Source of the DNA: Gemmatimonadaceae bacterium
GTDB lineage: Bacteria; Gemmatimonadota; Gemmatimonadetes; Gemmatimonadales; Gemmatimonadaceae
Direction: 5' to 3'
NCBI GenBank assembly: GCA_016742275.1
Contig: JACVCD010000008.1
Span: 124,001-188,000, forward strand
Length of the DNA stretch: 64,000 bases
Part shown: piece by piece, positions 1 to 6,766 of the stretch
Position numbering within the stretch: the stretch's first letter is position 1
Layout of the letters: every line of letters starts with the position of its first letter
Position numbers and translations under genes: made by a program
The notes under the pieces: generated by a model
The model's database searches: none
What the model was told of the DNA's origin: nothing
Seen by the model: the letters and a program-made list of their open reading frames with translations, nothing else

Positions 1-165
1 AATACGCGTGGCGCTGCGCCCGACGATGGCATCGTAGTCGCCGATGCGCTGCAGCAGTTCGTCCTTGGGGAGCGTCGGGACCTCGTCGACCTGCAGACTG
101 GGTTCTGCGGCGAGAAGGGCCAGGCCCTCCTGGTCGACATCATCGGTGACGAGGACTCGGTGCAT
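1..165 (-). CDS. serA: D-3-phosphoglycerate dehydrogenase, N-terminal fragment (runs off window start)
   Basis: The first 55 codons of a gene that continues beyond the window edge. The peptide starts MHRVLVTDDVDQEGLALL and continues to IGDYDAIVGRSATRI. That is the usual opening of SerA-type 2-hydroxyacid dehydrogenases: a first beta strand, an 'EEGL.LL' helix, then 'DYDA.IVRSATK'. SerA oxidises 3-phosphoglycerate to 3-phosphohydroxypyruvate, the first step of serine synthesis. The NAD-binding and catalytic parts are not visible, so another member of the family cannot be excluded. The ATG at 163-165 has no obvious Shine-Dalgarno sequence. A possible promoter lies at 214-242. Confidence 0.8.
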   Translation of the reverse strand, partial: MHRVLVTDDVDQEGLALLAAEPSLQVDEVPTLPKDELLQRIGDYDAIVGRSATRI

Positions 166-213
166 TGCAGCGATCAGGGGGACGTGAGATGAGTTCGTGC
201 GGCGCTATGAAAC

Positions 214-242
214 AGACTACCACAGATGAACCCGCAGACCAA
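214..242 (-). promoter_or_regulatory. possible sigma-70-type promoter for serA
   Basis: Read on the minus strand: TTGGTC (plus 237-242), a 17-base spacer, then TAGTCT (plus 214-219), about 50 bases before the serA start. The spacing is ideal but both boxes deviate from consensus, so this is only a candidate. Confidence 0.35.
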
Positions 243-248
243 CGGAAG

Positions 249-276
249 GGGCACGGAATTCATGAAATCCGTGCCC
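249..276 (-). terminator. hairpin downstream of the MerR-like gene
   Basis: Perfect 9-bp stem (GGGCACGGA at 249-257 with TCCGTGCCC at 268-276) around a 10-base loop. It lies between the end of the MerR-like gene and serA, both on the minus strand. There is no clear U-tract on either side, so it is a weak terminator candidate. Confidence 0.4.
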
Positions 277-359
277 TCGTCATGGTCCCTGTTGTGGTTT
301 CCACGGTTTTCCAGATTGGCCCCGCGGAAGTCCGGTTTTCTGCGGCTAAGCCGGCGCGA

Positions 360-893
360 TCAGAGCCCGAGTTGGCGACGCAATGAGTCGCGCAGGCTGA
401 CGAGTGTCTCGTCGGTGACGGCCGGTGTGTCTTCGCGTATCGACAGTTCGATGCCATCGGCAATGCTGACCCGTCGCCAGCTCATGACCGGATTGCCGCT
501 GCGCGGCGAAGCTGACTCGAGCTGCAAGGACAGCGCAGGGGCCAGCGAACCCGCGACTCGACGTTCGAGTGCGTCGCCGGTGACTTCCCGCATCTCGGCC
601 TTGATGGCGTCGAGCGTCTGTCCTTCACGCTGACGGATCTTGATGGCGAGCAACTGCAGGAGATGACGATAGCCATACGTGGCTGCCGTACCGGCTCCCT
701 CGGGGCGATCGAGCAGGCCGTTGGCCACATAGAAGCGCACCGCACGAGCACTGGGCATGGCCCGGGCACTCGCATTGGTGGGCTTCACGCCAGCGGAATC
801 CACGAGTGCCGCGGCATGAGCCGCGAGCCCGCGGGCGTTCCACGGGGCATGACGCGCATGAGCGCGCAGGAGTTGAACGGGAGACTCGGCCAT
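360..893 (-). CDS. MerR-family-like transcriptional regulator
   Basis: 177 residues. The segment SARAVRFYVANGLLDRPEG (about residues 48-66), followed by TYGYRHLLQLLAIKIRQREG and LDAIKAEM, is the winged-helix DNA-binding pattern of MerR proteins: an 'R.Y...GLL.P' wing, then 'Y....L..L..I...R..G'. About 45 extra residues precede the domain. The 60 or so C-terminal residues have no Cys cluster or ligand motif I recognise. It is probably a one-component DNA-binding regulator. No Shine-Dalgarno sequence is visible before the ATG at 891-893. It stands alone between serA and the receiver gene. Confidence 0.75.
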   Translation of the reverse strand: MAESPVQLLRAHARHAPWNARGLAAHAAALVDSAGVKPTNASARAMPSARAVRFYVANGLLDRPEGAGTAATYGYRHLLQLLAIKIRQREGQTLDAIKAEMREVTGDALERRVAGSLAPALSLQLESASPRSGNPVMSWRRVSIADGIELSIREDTPAVTDETLVSLRDSLRRQLGL

Positions 894-990
894 GGGATCG
901 GCAAATATACGCGCGTTCCCGGCTGCGTGCCGCGAGAACGCATTGCCAGTACAAATCGCGTTATACAGCGCGCCCCTGTTGTGAGATCAC

Positions 991-1407
991 CTACTTGAAC
1001 GCGGTATGCACGCCGATGCTCGAAGCGTGCATCGCCAATGTGCCGAGATCGACGGGTTTTTCGAGGAAGTGCAGTGCGCCGAGCCGCTGCGACGCCTGAC
1101 GACTGGCGTCGTCGGGGAATGCGGTCAGCACGAGGACGAGGGCATCTGGAGACAGCATCCCGGCCAGTGCGATCACTTGCAAACCGCCTTCGCGCTTGGG
1201 GCCGAGGCGCAGGTCGGTGACGATGAGATCGAAACGACGGCGGCGCATGAAGTCGATGGCTTCTGTGAGCTCAGCTGCCGCAGTGACCTGATTGCCCTCC
1301 ATCTCGAAAAACTCGACGAGGGTGTCCCGGATGGAGGTCTCATCTTCGACGATGAGAATCTGATGGGGTGTTGAGGTCGGCATGGCGTTCGGCAAAGCGA
1401 AAGTCAT
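991..1407 (-). CDS. single-domain response regulator (receiver only)
   Basis: 138 residues that are essentially one CheY-like receiver. Visible are the acidic pocket in ILIVEDETSIRDTL, the phospho-acceptor Asp in LIVTDLRLG, the Thr of VLTAF and the Lys of FLEKPVDLG. There is no output domain. It is the last gene of a minus-strand signalling group, 143 bp after the NtrC-type regulator, so it probably receives phosphate from a neighbouring kinase or acts by protein contact. An alternative start at 1383 (MPTSTPHQ) would shorten it by eight residues. Neither start has a clear ribosome-binding site. Two small palindromes lie upstream (1444-1482). Confidence 0.85.
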   Translation of the reverse strand: MTFALPNAMPTSTPHQILIVEDETSIRDTLVEFFEMEGNQVTAAAELTEAIDFMRRRRFDLIVTDLRLGPKREGGLQVIALAGMLSPDALVLVLTAFPDDASRQASQRLGALHFLEKPVDLGTLAMHASSIGVHTAFK

Positions 1408-1443
1408 GCCGGAAAACGAAAAGCATGTAATATGTTCCAGTTA

Positions 1444-1482
1444 AACAACTTACTAGTTGTTAAGTCACAAAAATGACATTTT
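1444..1482. promoter_or_regulatory. two adjacent palindromes upstream of the receiver gene
   Basis: AACAACT-tact-AGTTGTT (1444-1461) and AAAATG-a-CATTTT (1470-1482) are perfect inverted repeats. They sit in a conspicuously AT-rich gap 37-75 bases upstream of the receiver start and downstream of the NtrC-type gene. They could be operators or part of a promoter region. The first is too AT-rich to be a strong terminator. Confidence 0.35.
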
Positions 1483-1550
1483 CTGACGCTCGGATTTCGG
1501 TCAGCTTTCATGGCATCGACCGATTTTCGCTCAGTCATCCACGGCGCGGC

Positions 1551-2870
1551 CTACTCCAGGGAATACTTTCGGAGCTTTTCCAGGAGTGTCGACCGGGCAA
1601 TTCCGAGCAGCCGAGCCGCCTGCGAGCGATTGCCATTGGCCGAACGGAGCGCGCTCCGAATGGCATCGCGTTCTGTTTCCTCCAACGTGCGGACTGGCGT
1701 ATTGCCGCGGGTCGCCAGCGCTCCGGCATCCGATGGCAACCCAAGATGCACGACGTTGATTGGTTCGCCGCGAGCCAGAATTGAGGCTCGCCACAGGGTG
1801 TTCTTGAGTTCACGGATATTGCCGGGCCACTTGTACTCGACCAGCGCGTCCTGCGCTGCACGCGTGAGTGTGTGATCGTCGGCGTGACCACTCGCCAGGA
1901 ACACCTGTGCCAGTGGGAGAATTTCTTCCGGGCGTGCGCGAAGCGGCGGCAGGGTGAGGGTCAGCACTTGCAGCCGATAGTAGAGATCCGCGCGGAACTT
2001 TCGGTCGGCTACTGCATCGGCCAATGGCAGATGGGTCGCGCCAATGACTCGCGCACGACTCCGCAGCACGGTCGTGCCGCCCAGTCGACGAAAGGCGTGT
2101 TCCTCCAGCACCTTGAGCAGACGCGGTTGTACATCGGCGCCAAGTTCGGCGATTTCGTCGAGGAAGACGGTGCCATCACCCGCGACTTCGAGGAGACCAC
2201 GTTTGGCCTGTCGTGCGTCGGTGAATGCACCGCGTTCGTGCCCGAACAACTCACTCTCGAAGAACGTGCTCGAAAGCGAAGCGCAATTGATCTCCACGAA
2301 CGGTTCATGTCGCCGCGCGGAGCGCTCGTGAATCTGCCGCGCAACAAATCCTTTGCCGGTGCCCGTCTCACCCTGCAGCAGGACCGGCGCATCGGCGTTC
2401 TGCGCCGCGAGGGTGATGAGTTCATCGAGAGTGGGCGCGAGTCGCACGGCGCTGGGTTCGTCAGCACGTACGCGTGCGCGCAGTACCTCCAGCTCACGTG
2501 ATGCACGTCCGCGTGCAGCGGCGCGCTCGACCGCCTGCGTGAGTACGTCGAGATCGACAGGTTTTTCGAGCAAGTCGACGGCGCCATGTTGCATGGCGCT
2601 CACGGCCGTTCGGACATCGGCGAAGCCTGTGAGAACGATCACGGCAATTTCGGGATCGTCAGCCCGCAGGGCATCGAGTGTACGAATGCCATCTGCATCG
2701 GGCAGCCTGAGATCGAGCAGGACGACGTTGGGCGCATGTTCTGCTGCGAGTTGCCGACCTGCCGTTGCCGATCCGGCTCCACGCACGGTCCACTCGAATG
2801 TTTCGAAGTACTCGATCAGCGTGTCGCGTACGGACGCATCATCGTCCACGATGAGCAGAGAGACCGTCAT
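1551..2870 (-). CDS. NtrC-family sigma-54-dependent response regulator
   Basis: 439 residues in the classic three-domain order. The receiver (1-120) has Asp9-11, phospho-acceptor Asp53 and Lys103. The AAA+ sigma-54 activation domain (about 142-370) has Walker A GETGTGKG (167-174), the sigma-54 contact loop GAFTDA (214-219), Walker B VFLDE (235-239) and an 'R..FR.DLYYRL' arginine region. A Fis-type helix-turn-helix (NRSQAARLLGIARSTLLEKL) ends the protein. The loop is GAFTDA instead of the commonest GAFTGA. The gene overlaps the upstream kinase by 4 bp (ATGA), so the two should be a cognate pair. It is expected to activate sigma-54 promoters, but I could not locate targets in the window. Confidence 0.93.
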   Translation of the reverse strand: MTVSLLIVDDDASVRDTLIEYFETFEWTVRGAGSATAGRQLAAEHAPNVVLLDLRLPDADGIRTLDALRADDPEIAVIVLTGFADVRTAVSAMQHGAVDLLEKPVDLDVLTQAVERAAARGRASRELEVLRARVRADEPSAVRLAPTLDELITLAAQNADAPVLLQGETGTGKGFVARQIHERSARRHEPFVEINCASLSSTFFESELFGHERGAFTDARQAKRGLLEVAGDGTVFLDEIAELGADVQPRLLKVLEEHAFRRLGGTTVLRSRARVIGATHLPLADAVADRKFRADLYYRLQVLTLTLPPLRARPEEILPLAQVFLASGHADDHTLTRAAQDALVEYKWPGNIRELKNTLWRASILARGEPINVVHLGLPSDAGALATRGNTPVRTLEETERDAIRSALRSANGNRSQAARLLGIARSTLLEKLRKYSLE

Positions 2871-4384
2871 GTACCGGAGATGGGAGGCAGGGTCAATGTG
2901 ACCGTCGTGCCGGCATCGGCCGAACTTTCCATGGTGATACTCCCCGCGTGTTCATCCATGATGCGCTGACAGAGTGCGAGTCCGATGCCCGTGCCTCCCG
3001 GCTTGGCAGAATAGAAGAACTCGAACACGTGTGGCAATACATCAGCGGGAACAACGGGACCAGCGTTTGTGAGACGACACCGCCACCCACCATGTGGAGC
3101 ACGCACACTGGTCAGCTGAAGTGTACTGCCTTCCGGCGCATGATCGCACGCGTTTACCAGTACGTTGCGTAGTACCTGACCGAACTGTTCGCTGTCGAGC
3201 TGCGCATGCAACGTGTCGGGCAATCGCGTACGGTGCATGGTGAGTGACCGTTCGGCGAGTCGGGCGCGCTCCCCTTCCAGAATGTCATCCCAAACCTGTT
3301 CGGGGTCTGCCGGCATCAATCGCACGACACTCGGGCGACCGAATTCGAGCAATGAGGTGACCATGCGATTGAGACGTTCGACTTCGCGCAGGATGCGTCC
3401 CACGTTGCGATCGACGACCGGGTCTTCGCGGCCGCGCACTTGCAGGAGTTGCGCCGCGCTGGAAATGCCGAAGAGTGGATTGCGGAGTTCATGTGCAACG
3501 CCAGCTGCCACTTCACCAATGGCCTCGAGACGCCGTTTTTGCTCGACGCGGCGGACCAGTCGTGCCCGTTCAATGGCTACGGCCGTCTGCGCGGCAATCA
3601 CCGTCAGCACACGGCGCGACTCTTCACGCAGCTGATCGGAGGCGATCGGTTGTGCACGCAGCGTGATGGCGCCAAGTGCGCCGTCGGCGCCGAGCAGTGG
3701 TGCGGTGAGCTCGAGCCCCGCTGCCGTTTCGGTCACATGCGCCGAAGGAGTGGCCAACGCCGTGCGCCAGCGAGGGGCGTGCGCGCGTTCCAACTGCTCG
3801 CTGGATTGTCCATCGAAGCCCTGACGATGCGCCACACGAAACTCGGCGTCGTCAACATCGATCAATGCGATGACAAAGCCGGTGGAAGGAATGGCGCGTC
3901 GTAACTGCGATGACACTTCCTCATAGACCTGATCAAGCGCGATGGCTTCCGCGAGCGCGATACCCGTGTTGATCAGCGCTTCGCGGCTTCGGTGGCTCGG
4001 CGTGATGTCGACGGTGGCAAAAACAAAACCGGTGACACGGTCCGCCTCACGGAGTGCCGTGACCTGCATGAGGAACACTCGCTCCTCATCAGGTGAGTTG
4101 CAGGGAAACTCCCAGCGCACGAGCGACGTGCGCCCTTCCCGCAGCCACTGCATGGCGCGTTCGATCTGTTCGCGCGCGCCGTCATCGGCCATGCTGGAAA
4201 ACACAGAGCACCCGACCACGGCCGTTTCCGGTGCGATGGCGGGTGCTCCGTTACTCTGGGCGAACTGCGCCCACGTACTGTTGATCGCGGTGATACGTCC
4301 ATCGAGATCGATGGACCAGATGGTGAACGGAAGCGCGTCGAGCAGCCGTCGCGCAAATGGCGGCTGCTCGGTGGTGATGTTCAC
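2867..4384 (-). CDS. PAS-GAF sensor histidine kinase, partner of the NtrC-type regulator
   Basis: 505 residues with no membrane segment, so probably cytoplasmic. A PAS domain covers about 12-128 (SIDLDGRITAINSTWAQF ... FATVDI) and a GAF domain about 138-275. The HisKA box AAGVAHELRNPLFGISSA carries the phospho-acceptor His298. The ATPase domain has the N box (NVLVNACDHAPEG) and G box (GGTGIGLALCQRI). The start is GTG at 4382-4384. It follows the H1-like gene by 22 bp and overlaps the regulator gene by 4 bp. Input is probably a small ligand or redox cue sensed by PAS/GAF, but no cofactor site can be named. Confidence 0.92.
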   Translation of the reverse strand: MNITTEQPPFARRLLDALPFTIWSIDLDGRITAINSTWAQFAQSNGAPAIAPETAVVGCSVFSSMADDGAREQIERAMQWLREGRTSLVRWEFPCNSPDEERVFLMQVTALREADRVTGFVFATVDITPSHRSREALINTGIALAEAIALDQVYEEVSSQLRRAIPSTGFVIALIDVDDAEFRVAHRQGFDGQSSEQLERAHAPRWRTALATPSAHVTETAAGLELTAPLLGADGALGAITLRAQPIASDQLREESRRVLTVIAAQTAVAIERARLVRRVEQKRRLEAIGEVAAGVAHELRNPLFGISSAAQLLQVRGREDPVVDRNVGRILREVERLNRMVTSLLEFGRPSVVRLMPADPEQVWDDILEGERARLAERSLTMHRTRLPDTLHAQLDSEQFGQVLRNVLVNACDHAPEGSTLQLTSVRAPHGGWRCRLTNAGPVVPADVLPHVFEFFYSAKPGGTGIGLALCQRIMDEHAGSITMESSADAGTTVTLTLPPISGT

Positions 4385-4406
4385 CAGGTCATCACCGGTG
4401 AAACAC

Positions 4407-5447
4407 TCACCGGCGCTTGCCGCCCTTCTTCACTGCCTTCTTTGCCGGCTTGGCGGCCTTCTTTGGAGCGGGCTTCTTGGCAACCGCTTTCTTGATGGCC
4501 TTCTTGGCTGGCTTGGCGGCCTTTTTCGGTGCTGCCTTCTTGGGAGCCGCTTTCTTCACCGCCTTGCTGGGGGCGGCCTTCTTCGGAGCGGGCTTACCTG
4601 CGGCCTTCTTGGGCGCTGCCTTCTTGGCCGGATTGGCCGCGGTCTTTGGAGCCGCCTTCTTGGCTGTCGCCTTTTTCGGAGCCGCCTTCTTTGGCTCTGC
4701 CTTGGTGGCCGGAGCCTTGGCCGGAGCTTTCGCAGGAGTCTTCGTTGCCGGCGCTTTTGCAACCGGCGCCTTGGCAGGTGCTTTCGCAGGCGCCTTTGCC
4801 GGAGCCTTTGGTGCAGCAGCGGGCTTGGGCGCCGCAGCCTTTGGAGCCGCCGCCTTGGGTTCAGGTTTGGCTTCGACCACCGCCGGAGCCTCCACCTTCT
4901 TCTCGGCCTTCGGTGCCTTCGGCTTGCTGGCCTTCGGCTTGCTGGCCTTCGGGGCCTTGGGCGCCGGAGCGGGCGCTTCGGCGATCATGTCGTCATCCGA
5001 ACCGCCGATGTCGTCCAGATCACCCAGGCCATCGTCCAGTCCATCATCCACGCCGTCGTCGAGATCGTCGACCTCATCGAGGTCGTCCATCACCGGTTCC
5101 GGCGTTGGCTCCGGCTTCGGGCTCTTGGACTTGGGAGCTGGCTTGGGCGCACCGGGATTCTTGGGCGGACGACCGGGACCACGACGCACGACGGGGCGAC
5201 CAAACAGGTCATCCTCATCATCTTCGTCGTCGATCAGGCCATCATCCTCGTAGCCGTCGTCACCGTCTTCGTCGTCGTCATCCTCGTCGTCATCGTCGGC
5301 GCTGTCCCAGAGGGAATCGCCGTCGTCGGACGAGCTGCCGTACCCATCATCATCGTCATCATCGTCGTACGACGAGCGGCCATAGCCCCCCAGATCATCG
5401 TCGTCGTCGATCAGATGGAGCTTCTCCAACTCGTCGCCACGCGGCAT
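4407..5447 (-). CDS. histone-H1-like protein with acidic N-terminus and AT-hook-like motif
   Basis: 346 residues, almost all low complexity. Residues 14-85 and 120-153 are Asp-rich tracts (runs of five and seven Asp, plus many D/E/G). Between them lies RRGPGRPPK (88-96), a good AT-hook core (GRP flanked by basic residues). From about 158 to the end the protein is built from KAPAKAP- and KKAAPKKA-type repeats like the tails of eukaryotic H1 and bacterial H1-like proteins, ending KKGGKRR. It probably binds or condenses DNA through the basic tail, with the acidic half modulating this. A strong ribosome-binding site (GGGAGG, about six bases before the ATG) and a good promoter precede it. It is the first gene of the kinase/NtrC group. 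An exact function cannot be assigned. Confidence 0.8.
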   Translation of the reverse strand: MPRGDELEKLHLIDDDDDLGGYGRSSYDDDDDDDGYGSSSDDGDSLWDSADDDDEDDDDEDGDDGYEDDGLIDDEDDEDDLFGRPVVRRGPGRPPKNPGAPKPAPKSKSPKPEPTPEPVMDDLDEVDDLDDGVDDGLDDGLGDLDDIGGSDDDMIAEAPAPAPKAPKASKPKASKPKAPKAEKKVEAPAVVEAKPEPKAAAPKAAAPKPAAAPKAPAKAPAKAPAKAPVAKAPATKTPAKAPAKAPATKAEPKKAAPKKATAKKAAPKTAANPAKKAAPKKAAGKPAPKKAAPSKAVKKAAPKKAAPKKAAKPAKKAIKKAVAKKPAPKKAAKPAKKAVKKGGKRR

Positions 5448-5522
5448 GACGGCCTCCCGCTCAGGTCTTTGGACAGTGGGTTTGCGGCCTCTGGAAGGAG
5501 GACGCGGAATAGGACTCGCTCC

Positions 5523-5551
5523 TAATACCCAAGCGGACGGGGAAGGTCAAG
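5523..5551 (-). promoter_or_regulatory. sigma-70-type promoter for the H1-like gene
   Basis: On the minus strand TTGACC (plus 5546-5551), exactly 17 bases, then TATTAG (plus 5523-5528). The expected start of transcription is near 5516, leaving a leader of about 70 nt with a good Shine-Dalgarno sequence. It lies about 20 bases from the CGTAAAG repeats at 5570-5610. Confidence 0.6.
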
Positions 5552-5569
5552 GGCAAAGCCCAAAGGGGC

Positions 5570-5610
5570 GTAAAGAAACGGCGAACGTAAAGCGACGGCA
5601 ATCGTAAAGG
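5570..5610 (+). repeat. CGTAAAG tandem repeat, locus A (17-bp period)
   Basis: CGTAAAG occurs at 5570-5576, 5587-5593 and 5604-5610, exactly 17 bases apart. The units read CGTAAAGAAACGGCGAA, CGTAAAGCGACGGCAAT and then CGTAAAGGTGTTG. The same 17-base family recurs at 12326 and 46699. It lies between the H1-like promoter and the 3' end of the HD-GYP gene, reading opposite to both genes. Confidence 0.75.
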
Positions 5611-5632
5611 TGTTGCACGTGAGAAGGCGCAA

Positions 5633-6766
5633 TTACGACTGCGGGAGCGTGGGCAAATCCCCGCGTTCGACCACTCGGCGCAGCGCTTCATAGACCTGCG
5701 GCTGTACCAGCTTGCCAGCCTGGGTGTGGAGATAGTCCAACGTGGCCGCGGCCGACATTGGGTCGCGATAGGCCCGCTTTGATGTCAGTGCATCAAACGC
5801 ATCGGCGGCCGTGAGTACGCGGCCTCCAATGGTGATGTCCTCACCCGATCGTCCATGGGGGTAGCCCATGCCGTTCCAGTGCTCGTGGTGGTCACGGATG
5901 AACAGCAGCGCATCGCCCAGATGACCAAGCGGCTGCAAGATCTCGAGGCCGATCTTCACGTGATCCTTCACGTGGGAGAACTCGTCGGCTGTCAGCGGAC
6001 CGTTCTTGTTCAGCACTGATTCACGAATACCGATCTTGCCCACGTCGTGCAGGCGGCCTGCCGTGTGCACCAGCTCGACAACGTGGTCCGACTCGCCCAG
6101 CTCCGCGGCAATGGCGGCGCCCAATTCGGCAACACGCTGTGAATGACCGCGCAAATAGAGGTCCTTGGCTTCCATCGCGTTGATCAGCGTTTCGGCCACA
6201 CTCACCGTGAGTTCGCGCAGCGCGCCCTTCTCGCGCTCAAGCTGTACGGTGCGTAGTGCGACTTCTTCACGAATGAGACGATCGACCGCACGGCGCTCCA
6301 TGGTGCGCATGCGGCGCAGCATGGCACGTTCCACGGCGGCTTGCAGGTCGGGCAGTTCGACGGGCTTTGTGAGATAGTCGAACGCCCCGCTGTTCAATGC
6401 TTCCGTGGCGCTCGAGGCGTCGTTCACCGCCGTGAGCATGATGATGCCAAGGTCGGCGTCACGCTGCAGAGCTTGCGGCACCACTTCGAGTCCAGTCATG
6501 CCCGGCATGCGCAGATCACACAGCATGAGCGCAAAGCGCTGGCGCTCGATGGCCTCGAGGGCGGCGGATCCGGAATCGGCCGCTTCCACTTCGAAACCAC
6601 GGGTACGCAGGAAACGACTCAAGGCGAGTCGGATGGTGGTCTCGTCGTCCACGACGAGAATGCGGCGCAGCGTATCCTCCACCATCGCGGCGCCGGCCAC
6701 TTCAATGGCACGGACCGGATCGATGGGAGAACGAATGGCAGTCATGCTGCTGGCGGGTGTAGTCAT
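5633..6766 (-). CDS. response regulator with HD-GYP c-di-GMP phosphodiesterase domain
   Basis: 377 residues. A receiver (about 35-150) has Asp40/41, phospho-acceptor Asp84 (LMLCDLRMPGMTG) and Lys134. A helical linker follows, then an HD-GYP domain with His240-Asp241 (RLHDVGKIGI), a His pair at 293-294 and the GYP triplet at 301-303 (NGMGYPHG), and 'DAFDALTSKRAYR'. These are the metal- and substrate-binding signatures of RpfG-type enzymes that hydrolyse cyclic di-GMP. The gene overlaps the upstream multi-GAF kinase by 4 bp, so that kinase is the likely phosphodonor. The N-terminal 30 residues are poorly conserved in character and the real start could be Met8 or Met28. Confidence 0.92.
   Translation of the reverse strand: MTTPASSMTAIRSPIDPVRAIEVAGAAMVEDTLRRILVVDDETTIRLALSRFLRTRGFEVEAADSGSAALEAIERQRFALMLCDLRMPGMTGLEVVPQALQRDADLGIIMLTAVNDASSATEALNSGAFDYLTKPVELPDLQAAVERAMLRRMRTMERRAVDRLIREEVALRTVQLEREKGALRELTVSVAETLINAMEAKDLYLRGHSQRVAELGAAIAAELGESDHVVELVHTAGRLHDVGKIGIRESVLNKNGPLTADEFSHVKDHVKIGLEILQPLGHLGDALLFIRDHHEHWNGMGYPHGRSGEDITIGGRVLTAADAFDALTSKRAYRDPMSAAATLDYLHTQAGKLVQPQVYEALRRVVERGDLPTLPQS

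Noticed and set aside
3942-5525. Long open frame opposite the kinase and H1-like genes (527 codons), plus Ala/Phe-rich frames at 4417-5253
   Set aside because: They are antisense to low-complexity Lys/Ala/Asp coding sequence, with no ribosome-binding site or domain; GC-rich repeats keep the opposite frame open.
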